64,000 nucleotides of DNA from Chitinimonas arctica (GTDB taxonomy: Bacteria > Pseudomonadota > Gammaproteobacteria > Burkholderiales > Chitinimonadaceae). The position numbers were made by a program, and so were the translations under genes. Location: positions 4,030,001 to 4,094,000 of the forward strand of contig NZ_CP041730.1 of the NCBI RefSeq assembly GCF_007431345.1, written 5' to 3'. Shown one piece after another: positions 54,414-63,055 of this stretch; position 1 is the stretch's first letter; the number at the start of each line of letters is the position of its first letter. The notes under the pieces are model-generated. The model did not search any database, was not told the origin of the DNA, and saw only the letters and a list, made by a program, of their open reading frames with translations.

Positions 54414-55409
54414 ATGATGTCCGAGATGAGCCAAGATCAAGCACAGAATCTGCAGGAACCCCTTTCAAGCAGCGTGCTACCCACCGCTGGCGCCGTACTT
54501 GCCGCGCAGCGGCAGCAGTTGGGCCTGTCCTTGCTGGATGTGTCGGCCAAGTTGAAGCTGTCCAAGCGCCAGATCGAAGCGCTTGAGTCCGACCGGTATG
54601 GCGAATTGCCCGGCAATACCTTCGTTCGAGGCTTTGTCCGCAATTACGCCCGCTTGCTGGAGCTGGACCCGCAACCCCTGATCGCCTATCTCGACGCGCA
54701 TCTGCCGCGCGAGGCGGCACAGTCGGCCCTGCCGCGCCTGCGCGACGAGCCGCTGCCGGTGTTGCGTCCCAGCGGCAGCGCCGGCCGTTCGCCCTTCGTC
54801 ATCGCCATCCTGGGCGCCATGGCGCTGGTCCTGGTCGGTGCCGGGGGATACTGGCTGTACGAGAAAAGCCGCCGCTTCGAGCCCGAACTGACCTTGGCGC
54901 CCGCCAATAGCGCCGTCGTCCTGCCCGCTGGCGGGGCGGCCGGCGATGCACCGGCGCAGGTGGCGCCCCAGGCCGCGGCGCTCCCGCCCGGCGACCAGCC
55001 CGTTCCGGCCGCGGTAACCGCTGCCGTGCCGGTACAGACGCCGCCGCCCAATCTGCCGGGCAATCCGCCGCCCGCCGTGGCGAGCCCGGTTGCGGTGCCC
55101 GCGCCGGTGGCGCCGAGTACCGCGACCGCACCGGTTGTCGTGGCGCCGGCCGCCGTGCCTCCCACGCCTGCTTCCGCCGATATCCGCGTAGTGGCCCAGC
55201 GCGATAGCTGGGTGCAGATCGTCGATGCCAACGGCCGCAGGCTGGTCAACGAATTATTGCCCGCCGGACAAAGCCGTAGCGTGGCAGGTACCCCGCCTTA
55301 CCGGATTCGGATAGGCAATGGCCGCCATACCGAGCTGTTCTACAAGGGCAAGCCCACCGACCTCGCGCCTTATACCAAGGTCGACGTCGCCAACCTTGAG
55401 CTTAACTAG
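54414..55409 (+). CDS. rodZ: RodZ-like cytoskeletal membrane protein
   Basis: 331 residues with a cytoplasmic HTH_25 domain (about 25-100; AQRQQLGLSLLDVSAKLKLSKRQIEALE in part), one membrane helix (about 125-145), a Pro/Ala-rich periplasmic linker and a C-terminal DUF4115 beta domain. It links MreB to the elongation machinery. Second and third ATGs (54417, 54426) are alternative starts. Confidence 0.9.
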   Translation: MMSEMSQDQAQNLQEPLSSSVLPTAGAVLAAQRQQLGLSLLDVSAKLKLSKRQIEALESDRYGELPGNTFVRGFVRNYARLLELDPQPLIAYLDAHLPREAAQSALPRLRDEPLPVLRPSGSAGRSPFVIAILGAMALVLVGAGGYWLYEKSRRFEPELTLAPANSAVVLPAGGAAGDAPAQVAPQAAALPPGDQPVPAAVTAAVPVQTPPPNLPGNPPPAVASPVAVPAPVAPSTATAPVVVAPAAVPPTPASADIRVVAQRDSWVQIVDANGRRLVNELLPAGQSRSVAGTPPYRIRIGNGRHTELFYKGKPTDLAPYTKVDVANLELN

Positions 55410-55412
55410 ATC

Positions 55413-56690
55413 ATGAGTCTGCTTCCCCGTCGCCCAACCCGCCGTGTCATGGTTGGCCATATCGCGGTCGGCAATGATGCGCCCGTCGTCGTGCAGTCGA
55501 TGACCAATACCGATACGGTGGATGCCGAAGGCACCGCCCGCCAGGTGTTCGAGCTGTGGCAAGCCGGTTCGGAAATGGTCCGCATTACCGTCAACTCACC
55601 GGAAGCAGCCTCCCAGGTGGGCGAAATACGCCGCCGCCTGGATGCCATGGGCTGCGATGTGCCGCTGGTGGGCGATTTCCATTACAACGGCCATAAGCTG
55701 CTGGCGCAGTATCCGGATTGCGCCGCCGCCCTGGCCAAGTACCGCATCAATCCCGGCAATGTCGGCAAAGGGTCGAAGCGCGACGAACAATTCGCCGCCA
55801 TGATAGAAACGGCGGTGAAATACGGTAAGCCCGTGCGCATCGGAGTGAACTGGGGCAGTCTCGACCAGGCCAAGATGGCGCGCATGATGGACGAGAATGC
55901 GCAGCGCGCCGAGCCTTGGTCGGCGGAGGCGCTGATGCGCGAAGCGCTGATCCAGTCGGCGCTGGAAAGCGCGGCCCAGGCCGAGGCCTTGGGTTTGCCG
56001 GGCGACCGTATCATTATTTCCTGCAAGGTCAGCAATGTGCAGGACCTGATCAAGGTCTACCGCGACCTGGGCGGGCGCTGCGAATATCCCTTGCACCTTG
56101 GCCTGACCGAAGCCGGCATGGGTTCCAAGGGTATCGTTGCTTCGACGGCGGCCTTGTCCGTGCTATTGCAGGAAGGCATAGGCGATACCATACGGGTTTC
56201 GCTGACGCCCGAGCCGGGCGAGCCGCGTACCAAGGAAGTGGTGGTCGCGCAGGAAATCCTGCAAACCATGGGTATCCGTTCCTTCACGCCTTTGGTTACG
56301 GCCTGCCCGGGCTGTGGCCGCACCACCTCCACCTTCTTCCAGGAACTGGCGCAGAAGATCCAGCGCTACCTGCGCGAGCAGATGCCGGTCTGGCGCGCCG
56401 AATATCCCGGTGTCGAAACGCTCAATGTGGCGGTGATGGGTTGCGTGGTCAATGGGCCGGGCGAATCCAAGCTGGCCAATATCGGCATCAGCTTGCCGGG
56501 AACCGGCGAAGTGCCGGTGGCGCCGGTATTCGTCGATGGCGAGAAGACCGTTACCCTGAAGGGTGATGCGATCGCCGAAGATTTCCAGGCCATAGTCGAA
56601 GACTATGTCCAACGGCACTACGCCGAAGGCGGTAGGTTGCGCCGCAGCCTGCCCGATGTCCCCAAGATCATTCCCTTGAAAGTCTTGTAA
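55413..56690 (+). CDS. ispG: 4-hydroxy-3-methylbut-2-enyl diphosphate synthase
   Basis: 425 residues; three Cys ligate the [4Fe-4S] cluster (CPGCGRTT and the Cys of MGCVVNGPGE). It is the penultimate MEP-pathway enzyme, making isoprenoid precursors, which also feed HpnD/HpnE in this window. Starts three bases past rodZ. Confidence 0.97.
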   Translation: MSLLPRRPTRRVMVGHIAVGNDAPVVVQSMTNTDTVDAEGTARQVFELWQAGSEMVRITVNSPEAASQVGEIRRRLDAMGCDVPLVGDFHYNGHKLLAQYPDCAAALAKYRINPGNVGKGSKRDEQFAAMIETAVKYGKPVRIGVNWGSLDQAKMARMMDENAQRAEPWSAEALMREALIQSALESAAQAEALGLPGDRIIISCKVSNVQDLIKVYRDLGGRCEYPLHLGLTEAGMGSKGIVASTAALSVLLQEGIGDTIRVSLTPEPGEPRTKEVVVAQEILQTMGIRSFTPLVTACPGCGRTTSTFFQELAQKIQRYLREQMPVWRAEYPGVETLNVAVMGCVVNGPGESKLANIGISLPGTGEVPVAPVFVDGEKTVTLKGDAIAEDFQAIVEDYVQRHYAEGGRLRRSLPDVPKIIPLKVL

Positions 56691-56694
56691 TCCG

Positions 56695-57951
56695 ATGGCC
56701 GATAAGTTTCAGAGCATCAAGGGCTTCTACGATATCCTGCCCGACCAGACCGCCCTGTGGCAAAAGCTGGAAGATACCGCCCGGCGCGTGCTGGGGCAGT
56801 ATGGTTATCGCAATATCCGCTTGCCCATCGTCGAGTTCACCGGCCTGTTCGTGCGCAGTGTCGGAGAGCATACCGATATCGTCGAAAAGGAAATGTACGC
56901 CTGGACCGACGCGCTCAACGGCGATCGGCTGGCCTTGCGCCCCGAAGGCACGGCCGGCTGTGCGCGCGCGGTGGTGGAACATAGCCTCACCTACAATGGC
57001 CCGCAGCGCCTCTGGTACATGGGACCGATGTTCCGCCATGAAAACGTGCAGAAAGGCCGGCAGCGCCAGTTCCACCAGGTTGGCGCGGAAGCGTTCGGCT
57101 ACACCGGCCCGGATGTGGATGCGGAGCAGATCGTCATGCTGGCTCGCCTCTGGCGCGAGCTGGGCATCAGCGACGTGGAACTGCAGATCAATACGATAGG
57201 TGACGCCGCCGAACGCGCCGCCTACCGGCAGACCCTGATCGCCTATTTCGAACAGCATGCCGAGTTGCTGGACGAGGACGCCCGCCGCCGTTTGCATGCC
57301 AATCCCTTGCGCGTCCTGGACAGCAAGAATCCGCGCATGCAGGAAATGATCGAAGCCGCACCCAAGCTGTTCGACGTGCTGGGCGAGGAAAGCCGCCTGC
57401 ACTATGAAGGCCTCTGCCGCGCGCTCGACGATGCAGGCGTTGCCTATCGGCTCAACACCCGATTGGTGCGCGGGCTGGATTACTACAACCGTACCGTGTT
57501 CGAGTGGGTGACCACCAAGCTGGGCGCCCAGGGCACCATTGCCGCCGGCGGCCGCTACGACAGCCTGGTGGAGACGCTGGGTGGCAAGCCCACGCCTGCT
57601 TGTGGTTTTGGTATCGGTTTGGAACGTGTCTTCCTGCTGATGCAGGAATACGGCGTGGTGGCCCAGGATGCACCGGATATCTATCTGGTCAATGCCGGCG
57701 AAGGCGCGCAGCGCCTGGCGCCGCGCCTGGCCGAGCAGTTGCGCGATGCCGGCTTCCGCGTGGCCGTGCATGGCGGCGGCGGCAGTTTCAAGTCGCAGAT
57801 GAAGAAAGCCGATGGTTCCGGCGCCCGCTATGCGCTGATCGTCGGCGACGAGGAAGTGGCGAGCGGTAGCGCGGTGATCAAGCCATTGCGCGAGGGCGGC
57901 GAGCAACGTAGCGTCGCCCAGTCCGAACTGTCGGCAGCGCTGGCAGCCTGA
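56695..57951 (+). CDS. hisS: Histidyl-tRNA synthetase
   Basis: 418 residues, class II. Motif 2 (RQRQFHQVGAEAFG), the histidine motif LVRGLDYYNRTVFEW, motif 3 FGIGLERV and a C-terminal anticodon-binding domain are intact. Starts four bases past ispG. Confidence 0.98.
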   Translation: MADKFQSIKGFYDILPDQTALWQKLEDTARRVLGQYGYRNIRLPIVEFTGLFVRSVGEHTDIVEKEMYAWTDALNGDRLALRPEGTAGCARAVVEHSLTYNGPQRLWYMGPMFRHENVQKGRQRQFHQVGAEAFGYTGPDVDAEQIVMLARLWRELGISDVELQINTIGDAAERAAYRQTLIAYFEQHAELLDEDARRRLHANPLRVLDSKNPRMQEMIEAAPKLFDVLGEESRLHYEGLCRALDDAGVAYRLNTRLVRGLDYYNRTVFEWVTTKLGAQGTIAAGGRYDSLVETLGGKPTPACGFGIGLERVFLLMQEYGVVAQDAPDIYLVNAGEGAQRLAPRLAEQLRDAGFRVAVHGGGGSFKSQMKKADGSGARYALIVGDEEVASGSAVIKPLREGGEQRSVAQSELSAALAA

Positions 57952-57955
57952 CGCC

Positions 57956-58216
57956 ATGGAACCGACCCGCAAGCTCAAAGTCTCCATCAGGTTGTTTGGC
58001 CTGAATGTGCTGGGCGCCGTCATGGCCGCCGTGGGGCTGGTCGGCGTGCAGGGGCAGGGGGCGGTTTTGCACCCTGTGCTGGCCATGCCGGCCTTGGGGT
58101 GGGGTTTATTGCTTGCCGGCTTTGGGCTGATGGCCTGGTTTATGGTCGATGTATTCAAACGTATCCGTGCCCAGCAGTCGGCGCGGCATCAACAAGAAAC
58201 TTGTCAACTGGAATAA
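57956..58216 (+). CDS. Small two-helix membrane protein of unknown function
   Basis: 86 residues with two membrane helices (about 10-28 and 44-66), short basic ends and a hydrophilic tail. It sits between hisS and yfgM with gaps of four and five bases, so it is translated within the operon. Most relatives of this operon go straight from hisS to yfgM, so this is an insertion. No family recognised. Confidence 0.75.
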   Translation: MEPTRKLKVSIRLFGLNVLGAVMAAVGLVGVQGQGAVLHPVLAMPALGWGLLLAGFGLMAWFMVDVFKRIRAQQSARHQQETCQLE

Positions 58217-58221
58217 CGAAG

Positions 58222-58854
58222 ATGGCCGCTTTTGATTTGCAGGAACAAGAACAGATCGCCGAACTGAAAGCCTGGTGGGCACAGTGGGGCAAGCTTGTCA
58301 TGGCGGTGATTGCCGCCATCGTGATCGGCTATCTCGGCAGCATGGGCTGGAAGCTCTGGCAGAAATCGCAGGCGGGCGGCGCCGCCGATGCCTATGCAGC
58401 GGTGGAGAAGGCCTTCGACGCCAAGGACCCGCTCAAGACCCGCGCCGCCGCCGATGCCATGGCCGCCGATTACGCCAGCCATGCCCTGAGCGCCCGCGCC
58501 ATGCTGCTGGCCGCCAAGGCCGCCCACGACGGCAAGGATCTGGCCAAGGCCAGGACAGCTCTGGAGTGGGTGGCGGGCAATGCCAAGGAGGAGGCGATCA
58601 TCGATATCGCCCGCCTGCGCCTGTCCGCCGTACTGCTGGATCAGAAACAATACGATGCCGCCCTCAAGGCGGTTGACGCACCCCAGGCCGAAGGCTTCGC
58701 GGCCTTGTTCGCCGAAGCGCGCGGCGACGCCCTGACCCTGAAGGGCGACGCACCCGCCGCGAAGCTGGCCTACCAGGCGGCATTGGCCAAGCTGGGCAAG
58801 GAAGCGCCTAGCCGTACGCTGATCGAGACCAAGCTGTCGGCGCTGGGGGTTTGA
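58222..58854 (+). CDS. yfgM: YfgM-family periplasmic TPR protein
   Basis: 210 residues from ATG 58222 with the conserved MAAFDLQEQEQIAELKAWWAQWGK start (in part). One N-terminal membrane helix (about 25-44) then TPR-like helices. YfgM acts with the PpiD chaperone at SecYEG. The stop overlaps the bamB start (TGATG). Confidence 0.9.
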   Translation: MAAFDLQEQEQIAELKAWWAQWGKLVMAVIAAIVIGYLGSMGWKLWQKSQAGGAADAYAAVEKAFDAKDPLKTRAAADAMAADYASHALSARAMLLAAKAAHDGKDLAKARTALEWVAGNAKEEAIIDIARLRLSAVLLDQKQYDAALKAVDAPQAEGFAALFAEARGDALTLKGDAPAAKLAYQAALAKLGKEAPSRTLIETKLSALGV

Positions 58855-59969
58855 TGAAAAAACTAATCGTCATTAGCCTTGCAAGCTTGCTGGCGGCCTG
58901 TGCCGGTACCGACAACAGCCCGCAGCCGACGCCGCTGGCCGATTTGAAGAACAGCCTCAATGTCGATACGGTCTGGCATACGTCCTATTCCAACGGCAAG
59001 CTTTACCGTTTCGCGCCGGATTCGACCGGCGACGCCGTCTATATGGCCGGCACCGATGGCTTTGCAGGTTTTTCCCTGACCGACGGCCGCAAGCTGGGCG
59101 AAGTACGCAGCGAGAAAGTGCTTACCGGCGGTATAGGCGCGGCGAACGGATTGGTCGTCGCTGGTACCCTGAAAGGGGAAGTGTTCGGCTGGGAACCCGG
59201 CGGCAAACTGAAATGGCAGGCGCGTGTCTCCAGCGAGATGGTGTCGCCGCCGGTGGTGGCCGAGGGGACCGTGGTCGTCCGCACCGTGGACGGACGCGTT
59301 TGGGGCCTGGATGCCAAGGACGGCAAGGAGCGCTGGCAGTTTCAGCGCAGCCAGCCCTCCCTGATCCTGCGCAATTATGCGCCGGTCACCATTGCCGACG
59401 GCGCGGTATACGTGGGTCTGCCGGCCGGTCGCCTGGCTTCGCTGTCGCTGGCCGATGGACGGGTGTTGTGGGAGTCGCTGGTGGCGCAGCCCAAGGGGAC
59501 GACCGAGCTGGAGCGCATCAGCGATGTGACCTCCGCGCCGATCGTGGACCGGGGTTCGGTTTGCGCGGTGGCATTCCAGGGCAAAGTCGCCTGCTTCGCC
59601 GTGAGCAACGGTTCCTTGCTATGGGCGCGCGATATCTCCAGCTATGTCGGCTTGGCAATGGATAGCGACAAGGTCTACGTCAGCGATGAGATCGGCAATA
59701 TCCAGGCGTTCGAGCGTTCCGGCGGACGCAGCCTGTGGAAGCAAGCCGCCCTGTACGGCCGCCGTATCAGCGCACCCACCGTGTTTGCCGGCCAAATAGC
59801 GGTCGGCGACTACGAAGGTTATCTCCATTTCCTGAACACAACCGAGGGCACCATCGTTGCCCGCCAGCCTACCGACAAAAGTCGTGTTCTGGTCGCGCCC
59901 CGCCTTGTTGGCGGCAAGCTGATCGTGCAGACCGAGAGCGGTGGCCTTTATGCTTTTGCAGTGAAGTAA
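58854..59969 (+). CDS. bamB: Outer membrane assembly lipoprotein BamB
   Basis: 371 residues from ATG 58854, overlapping yfgM by one base. Lipobox LLAAC (Cys16) then an eight-bladed beta-propeller with repeated PQQ-like motifs (e.g. VYVGLPAGRLASLSLADGRVLWE). A BAM complex subunit; bamC is at 6.3 kb. Confidence 0.95.
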   Translation: MKKLIVISLASLLAACAGTDNSPQPTPLADLKNSLNVDTVWHTSYSNGKLYRFAPDSTGDAVYMAGTDGFAGFSLTDGRKLGEVRSEKVLTGGIGAANGLVVAGTLKGEVFGWEPGGKLKWQARVSSEMVSPPVVAEGTVVVRTVDGRVWGLDAKDGKERWQFQRSQPSLILRNYAPVTIADGAVYVGLPAGRLASLSLADGRVLWESLVAQPKGTTELERISDVTSAPIVDRGSVCAVAFQGKVACFAVSNGSLLWARDISSYVGLAMDSDKVYVSDEIGNIQAFERSGGRSLWKQAALYGRRISAPTVFAGQIAVGDYEGYLHFLNTTEGTIVARQPTDKSRVLVAPRLVGGKLIVQTESGGLYAFAVK

Positions 59970-59981
59970 TCAAGGAACACA

Positions 59982-61436
59982 ATGAAACCCACCATCGCCT
60001 TGGTTGGCCGCCCCAATGTCGGCAAATCCACGCTGTTCAACCGGCTCACCAAAAGCCGCGACGCGCTGGTTGCCGATATGCCGGGCCTGACACGTGACCG
60101 TCACTACGGCCATGGCAAGATAGGCAACAAGCCTTACCTCTGTGTCGATACCGGCGGCTTCGAGCCGGTCGCGGACGATGGCATCATGCATGAAATGGCT
60201 CGCCAGACCTTGCAGGCCATCGACGAGGCCGATGCCGTCATTTTCCTGGTGGACGCCCGGGTCGGCATGACGCCGCAGGACAAGCTGATCGCCAACCGGC
60301 TACGGCAATTGGACCGGCCGGTCCGCCTGGCCGTGAACAAGGCAGAGGGCATGGCGCCCAATGTCGTCACCGCCGAATTCTACGAGTTGGCGCTGGGCGA
60401 GCCATGGCCGATCTCTTCCGCCCACGGCGAAGGGGTGCGGGGACTGATCGACAGTATCCTGGCCGGCTTCGACGTCGAAGTGGACGAGGCCGAGGTCAAG
60501 CACCCCAAGTTCGCCATCATCGGCCGGCCGAATGTAGGAAAATCCACCCTGGTCAACGCCATCCTGGGCGAGGAGCGGGTGATTGCCTTCGACCAGCCGG
60601 GCACCACCCGCGATTCGATCTATATCGATTTCGAACGCGGCGACCAGAAATACACCATTATCGATACCGCCGGCGTGCGTAAGAGCGGCAAGGTCAACGA
60701 AGCCATCGAGAAATTCTCGGTGGTGAAAACCATGAAGGCGATCGAAGACGCCAACGTGGTCGTGCTGGTACTCGATGCCCGCCAGGATGTGGCGGAGCAG
60801 GATGCCCATATCGCCGGATTCGCATTGGAAGCCGGGCGGGCCATGGTGGTGGCGGTGAACAAGTGGGAAGGCCTGGATCTATATACGCGCGACCAGGTGA
60901 AGCGCGATATCGGCCGCAAGCTCAGCTTCCTCGATTTTGCCCGTTTCCACCATATTTCCGCGTTGGAAGGGCAGGGTGTCGGTGATCTGTTCGCCAGCAT
61001 CAATGCCGCCTACGCCGCCGCCATGGCAAAACTGCCGACGCCGCGCCTGACGCGCGCGCTGCAGCTGGCCACCGAAAAGCAGCAGCCGCCGCGTGTCGGC
61101 CTGATGCGGCCAAAGATGAAATATGCCCACCAGGGCGGCATGAATCCGCCGGTGGTGGTGGTGCACGGTACTTCGCTGGACGGCGTGCCGGCCAGTTATT
61201 GGCGTTACCTGGAACATTCCTTCCTGAAGATGTTCAAACTGCAGGGAACGCCGCTGCGGGTCCAGTTCAAGAAGGCGGACAACCCATTCGATATGAAGCC
61301 GGGCGAATTCAAGCCTGACCGGATTGGCGCCATGCGGGGCGAGAAAAAGCCCGTGAAGGTGGCACGCCATGGTTCCCAAGGGCCCAACCCGCCAAAAGCA
61401 GGTAAACCCAAACGACCGACGATCAAGAAGGGCTGA
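59982..61436 (+). CDS. der: Ribosome assembly GTPase Der
   Basis: 484 residues with two tandem G domains, each opening with GRPNVGKST (residues 8-16 and about 184-192) and with DTAGVRKSG and NKWEG in the second, and a KH-like C-terminal domain. The basic tail (KPKRPTIKKG) is common. It is needed for 50S assembly. yfgM-bamB-der is a standard operon. Confidence 0.97.
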   Translation: MKPTIALVGRPNVGKSTLFNRLTKSRDALVADMPGLTRDRHYGHGKIGNKPYLCVDTGGFEPVADDGIMHEMARQTLQAIDEADAVIFLVDARVGMTPQDKLIANRLRQLDRPVRLAVNKAEGMAPNVVTAEFYELALGEPWPISSAHGEGVRGLIDSILAGFDVEVDEAEVKHPKFAIIGRPNVGKSTLVNAILGEERVIAFDQPGTTRDSIYIDFERGDQKYTIIDTAGVRKSGKVNEAIEKFSVVKTMKAIEDANVVVLVLDARQDVAEQDAHIAGFALEAGRAMVVAVNKWEGLDLYTRDQVKRDIGRKLSFLDFARFHHISALEGQGVGDLFASINAAYAAAMAKLPTPRLTRALQLATEKQQPPRVGLMRPKMKYAHQGGMNPPVVVVHGTSLDGVPASYWRYLEHSFLKMFKLQGTPLRVQFKKADNPFDMKPGEFKPDRIGAMRGEKKPVKVARHGSQGPNPPKAGKPKRPTIKKG

Positions 61437-61572
61437 GGGCTACGGCCCGGTCCGTGCCAAGGTTTGTGCTTGTCGGAAAAGCTGCTACAAGTGACTACTG
61501 GCACACCAGATCGCAGCTGCAGGATTTAGACGGATTCCGTCACTTTTTCAATTACAGAGTGGAGAACTACAA

Positions 61573-61830
61573 ATGAGCGCAAAAGGGCAAATGCTACAAG
61601 ACCCGTTTTTGAATATCCTGCGCAAGGAACATGTTCCAGTTTCGATTTATCTGGTCAACGGCATCAAGCTGCAAGGTCAGATCGAATCCTTCGATCAGTA
61701 CGTCGTGCTGCTGCGTAACACGGTGACGCAAATGGTTTACAAGCATGCCATCTCCACCGTGGTGCCCGCGCGCCCAGTGACGATTCCATACGACAAGGAC
61801 CAGCCAGCCACACCGGCTGCCGACGCCTGA
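61573..61830 (+). CDS. hfq: RNA-binding protein Hfq
   Basis: 85 residues; Sm1 and Sm2 motifs intact (LQDPFLNILRKEHVPVSIYLVNGIKLQG in part; YKHAISTVVPARPV). It is the sRNA-mRNA chaperone hexamer. A GGAG ribosome site is nine bases upstream. The 136-base gap after der should hold an hfq promoter. Confidence 0.98.
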   Translation: MSAKGQMLQDPFLNILRKEHVPVSIYLVNGIKLQGQIESFDQYVVLLRNTVTQMVYKHAISTVVPARPVTIPYDKDQPATPAADA

Positions 61831-61941
61831 TTTTCCGTAGCGGTATCGAGGGCGGGGCGCTTTGGTGCCCCGTTCGTGTTGGCATACGATTGAAGACTTT
61901 CCGGCGCCTGGCGCCAACCTCTCATCTAGAAGAAAGCCTGC

Positions 61942-63048
61942 GTGTTTGAACGCCACCAAGGCGGCGATAAGGCCGTCCTCGTTTGTCTGGATTTCGGCGG
62001 TCCCGATTATCTGGAGAACATAGAAGAATTCAAGCTGTTGGCTGAAAGCAACGGCTATCAGGTCATGGCCATCATCCAGGGCAAGCGCCAGCGGCCCGAT
62101 CCCAAGCTGTTCGCCGGTTCCGGCAAGGTGGAAGAAGTCGCGGCCAGCGTCGCCGCATTCGAGGCGGACACCGTGTTGTTCAACCATGCCTTGTCCGGCG
62201 CGCAGGAGCGCAACCTGGAAAAGGCCTTGGAATGCCGCGTGTCCGACCGGGTCCGGGTGATCCTGGATATTTTCGGGCAGCGCGCCCGTTCCAACGAGGG
62301 CAAACTGCAGGTCGAACTGGCTCAGCTGCAATATATGTCCACCCGGCTGGTACGCGGTTGGACCCACCTGGAGCGGCAGCGCGGCGCCACGGGTACGCGC
62401 GGCGGTCCCGGCGAAACCCAGCTGGAGATGGACCGGCGCATGCTCAACGAACGGGTGAGCAAGCTCAAGGTCAAGCTGAAAGAGCTACAGCGGCACCGGG
62501 ATACCCAGCGGCGCGCGCGTGAGCGCAGCAAACAGTTTTCCGTTTCGCTGGTAGGCTATACCAATGCCGGTAAATCGACCTTGTTCAACGCGCTGACGCA
62601 CGAACGCACCTACGCGGCGGACCAGCTGTTCGCCACGCTGGATACCACCAGTCGCAAGCTATTTCTTGACCCGCAGCACTCTATCGTCTTGTCTGATACG
62701 GTCGGTTTTATCCGCGACCTGCCGCATGGCCTGGTCGAGGCGTTTCGCGCCACCCTGGAAGAAACCATCCGCGCCGATCTGCTGCTGCATGTGGTCGATG
62801 GCGCCAGCGAGACGCGCGAAGCACAGATCGAAGCAGTCAATATCGTGCTGAAGGAAATCGCCGCCGACGCGATCCCGCAGATCGTGATTTGGAACAAGAT
62901 CGATCTCAAGGGTGGCGAACCCGCTGTCGAGCGGGACGAGTATGGTAGGATTCGCGCCGTCCGTATTAGCGCGAAAAACGGCCTGGGCCTGGATTTATTA
63001 CGACAGGTGCTGGTCGAATCAATGCCCGACTATTCAACGACGGAATAA
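61942..63048 (+). CDS. hflX: GTPase HflX
   Basis: 368 residues from GTG 61942 (MFERHQGGDKAVLVCLDFG). The N-terminal HflX domain precedes an Arg-rich coiled segment (about 160-198) and a TrmE-Era-type G domain (GYTNAGKSTLFN, SDTVGFIRDLPH). It splits stalled ribosomes under stress. Order hfq-hflX-hflK is conserved. Confidence 0.96.
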   Translation: MFERHQGGDKAVLVCLDFGGPDYLENIEEFKLLAESNGYQVMAIIQGKRQRPDPKLFAGSGKVEEVAASVAAFEADTVLFNHALSGAQERNLEKALECRVSDRVRVILDIFGQRARSNEGKLQVELAQLQYMSTRLVRGWTHLERQRGATGTRGGPGETQLEMDRRMLNERVSKLKVKLKELQRHRDTQRRARERSKQFSVSLVGYTNAGKSTLFNALTHERTYAADQLFATLDTTSRKLFLDPQHSIVLSDTVGFIRDLPHGLVEAFRATLEETIRADLLLHVVDGASETREAQIEAVNIVLKEIAADAIPQIVIWNKIDLKGGEPAVERDEYGRIRAVRISAKNGLGLDLLRQVLVESMPDYSTTE

Positions 63049-63055
63049 AGCCAAT

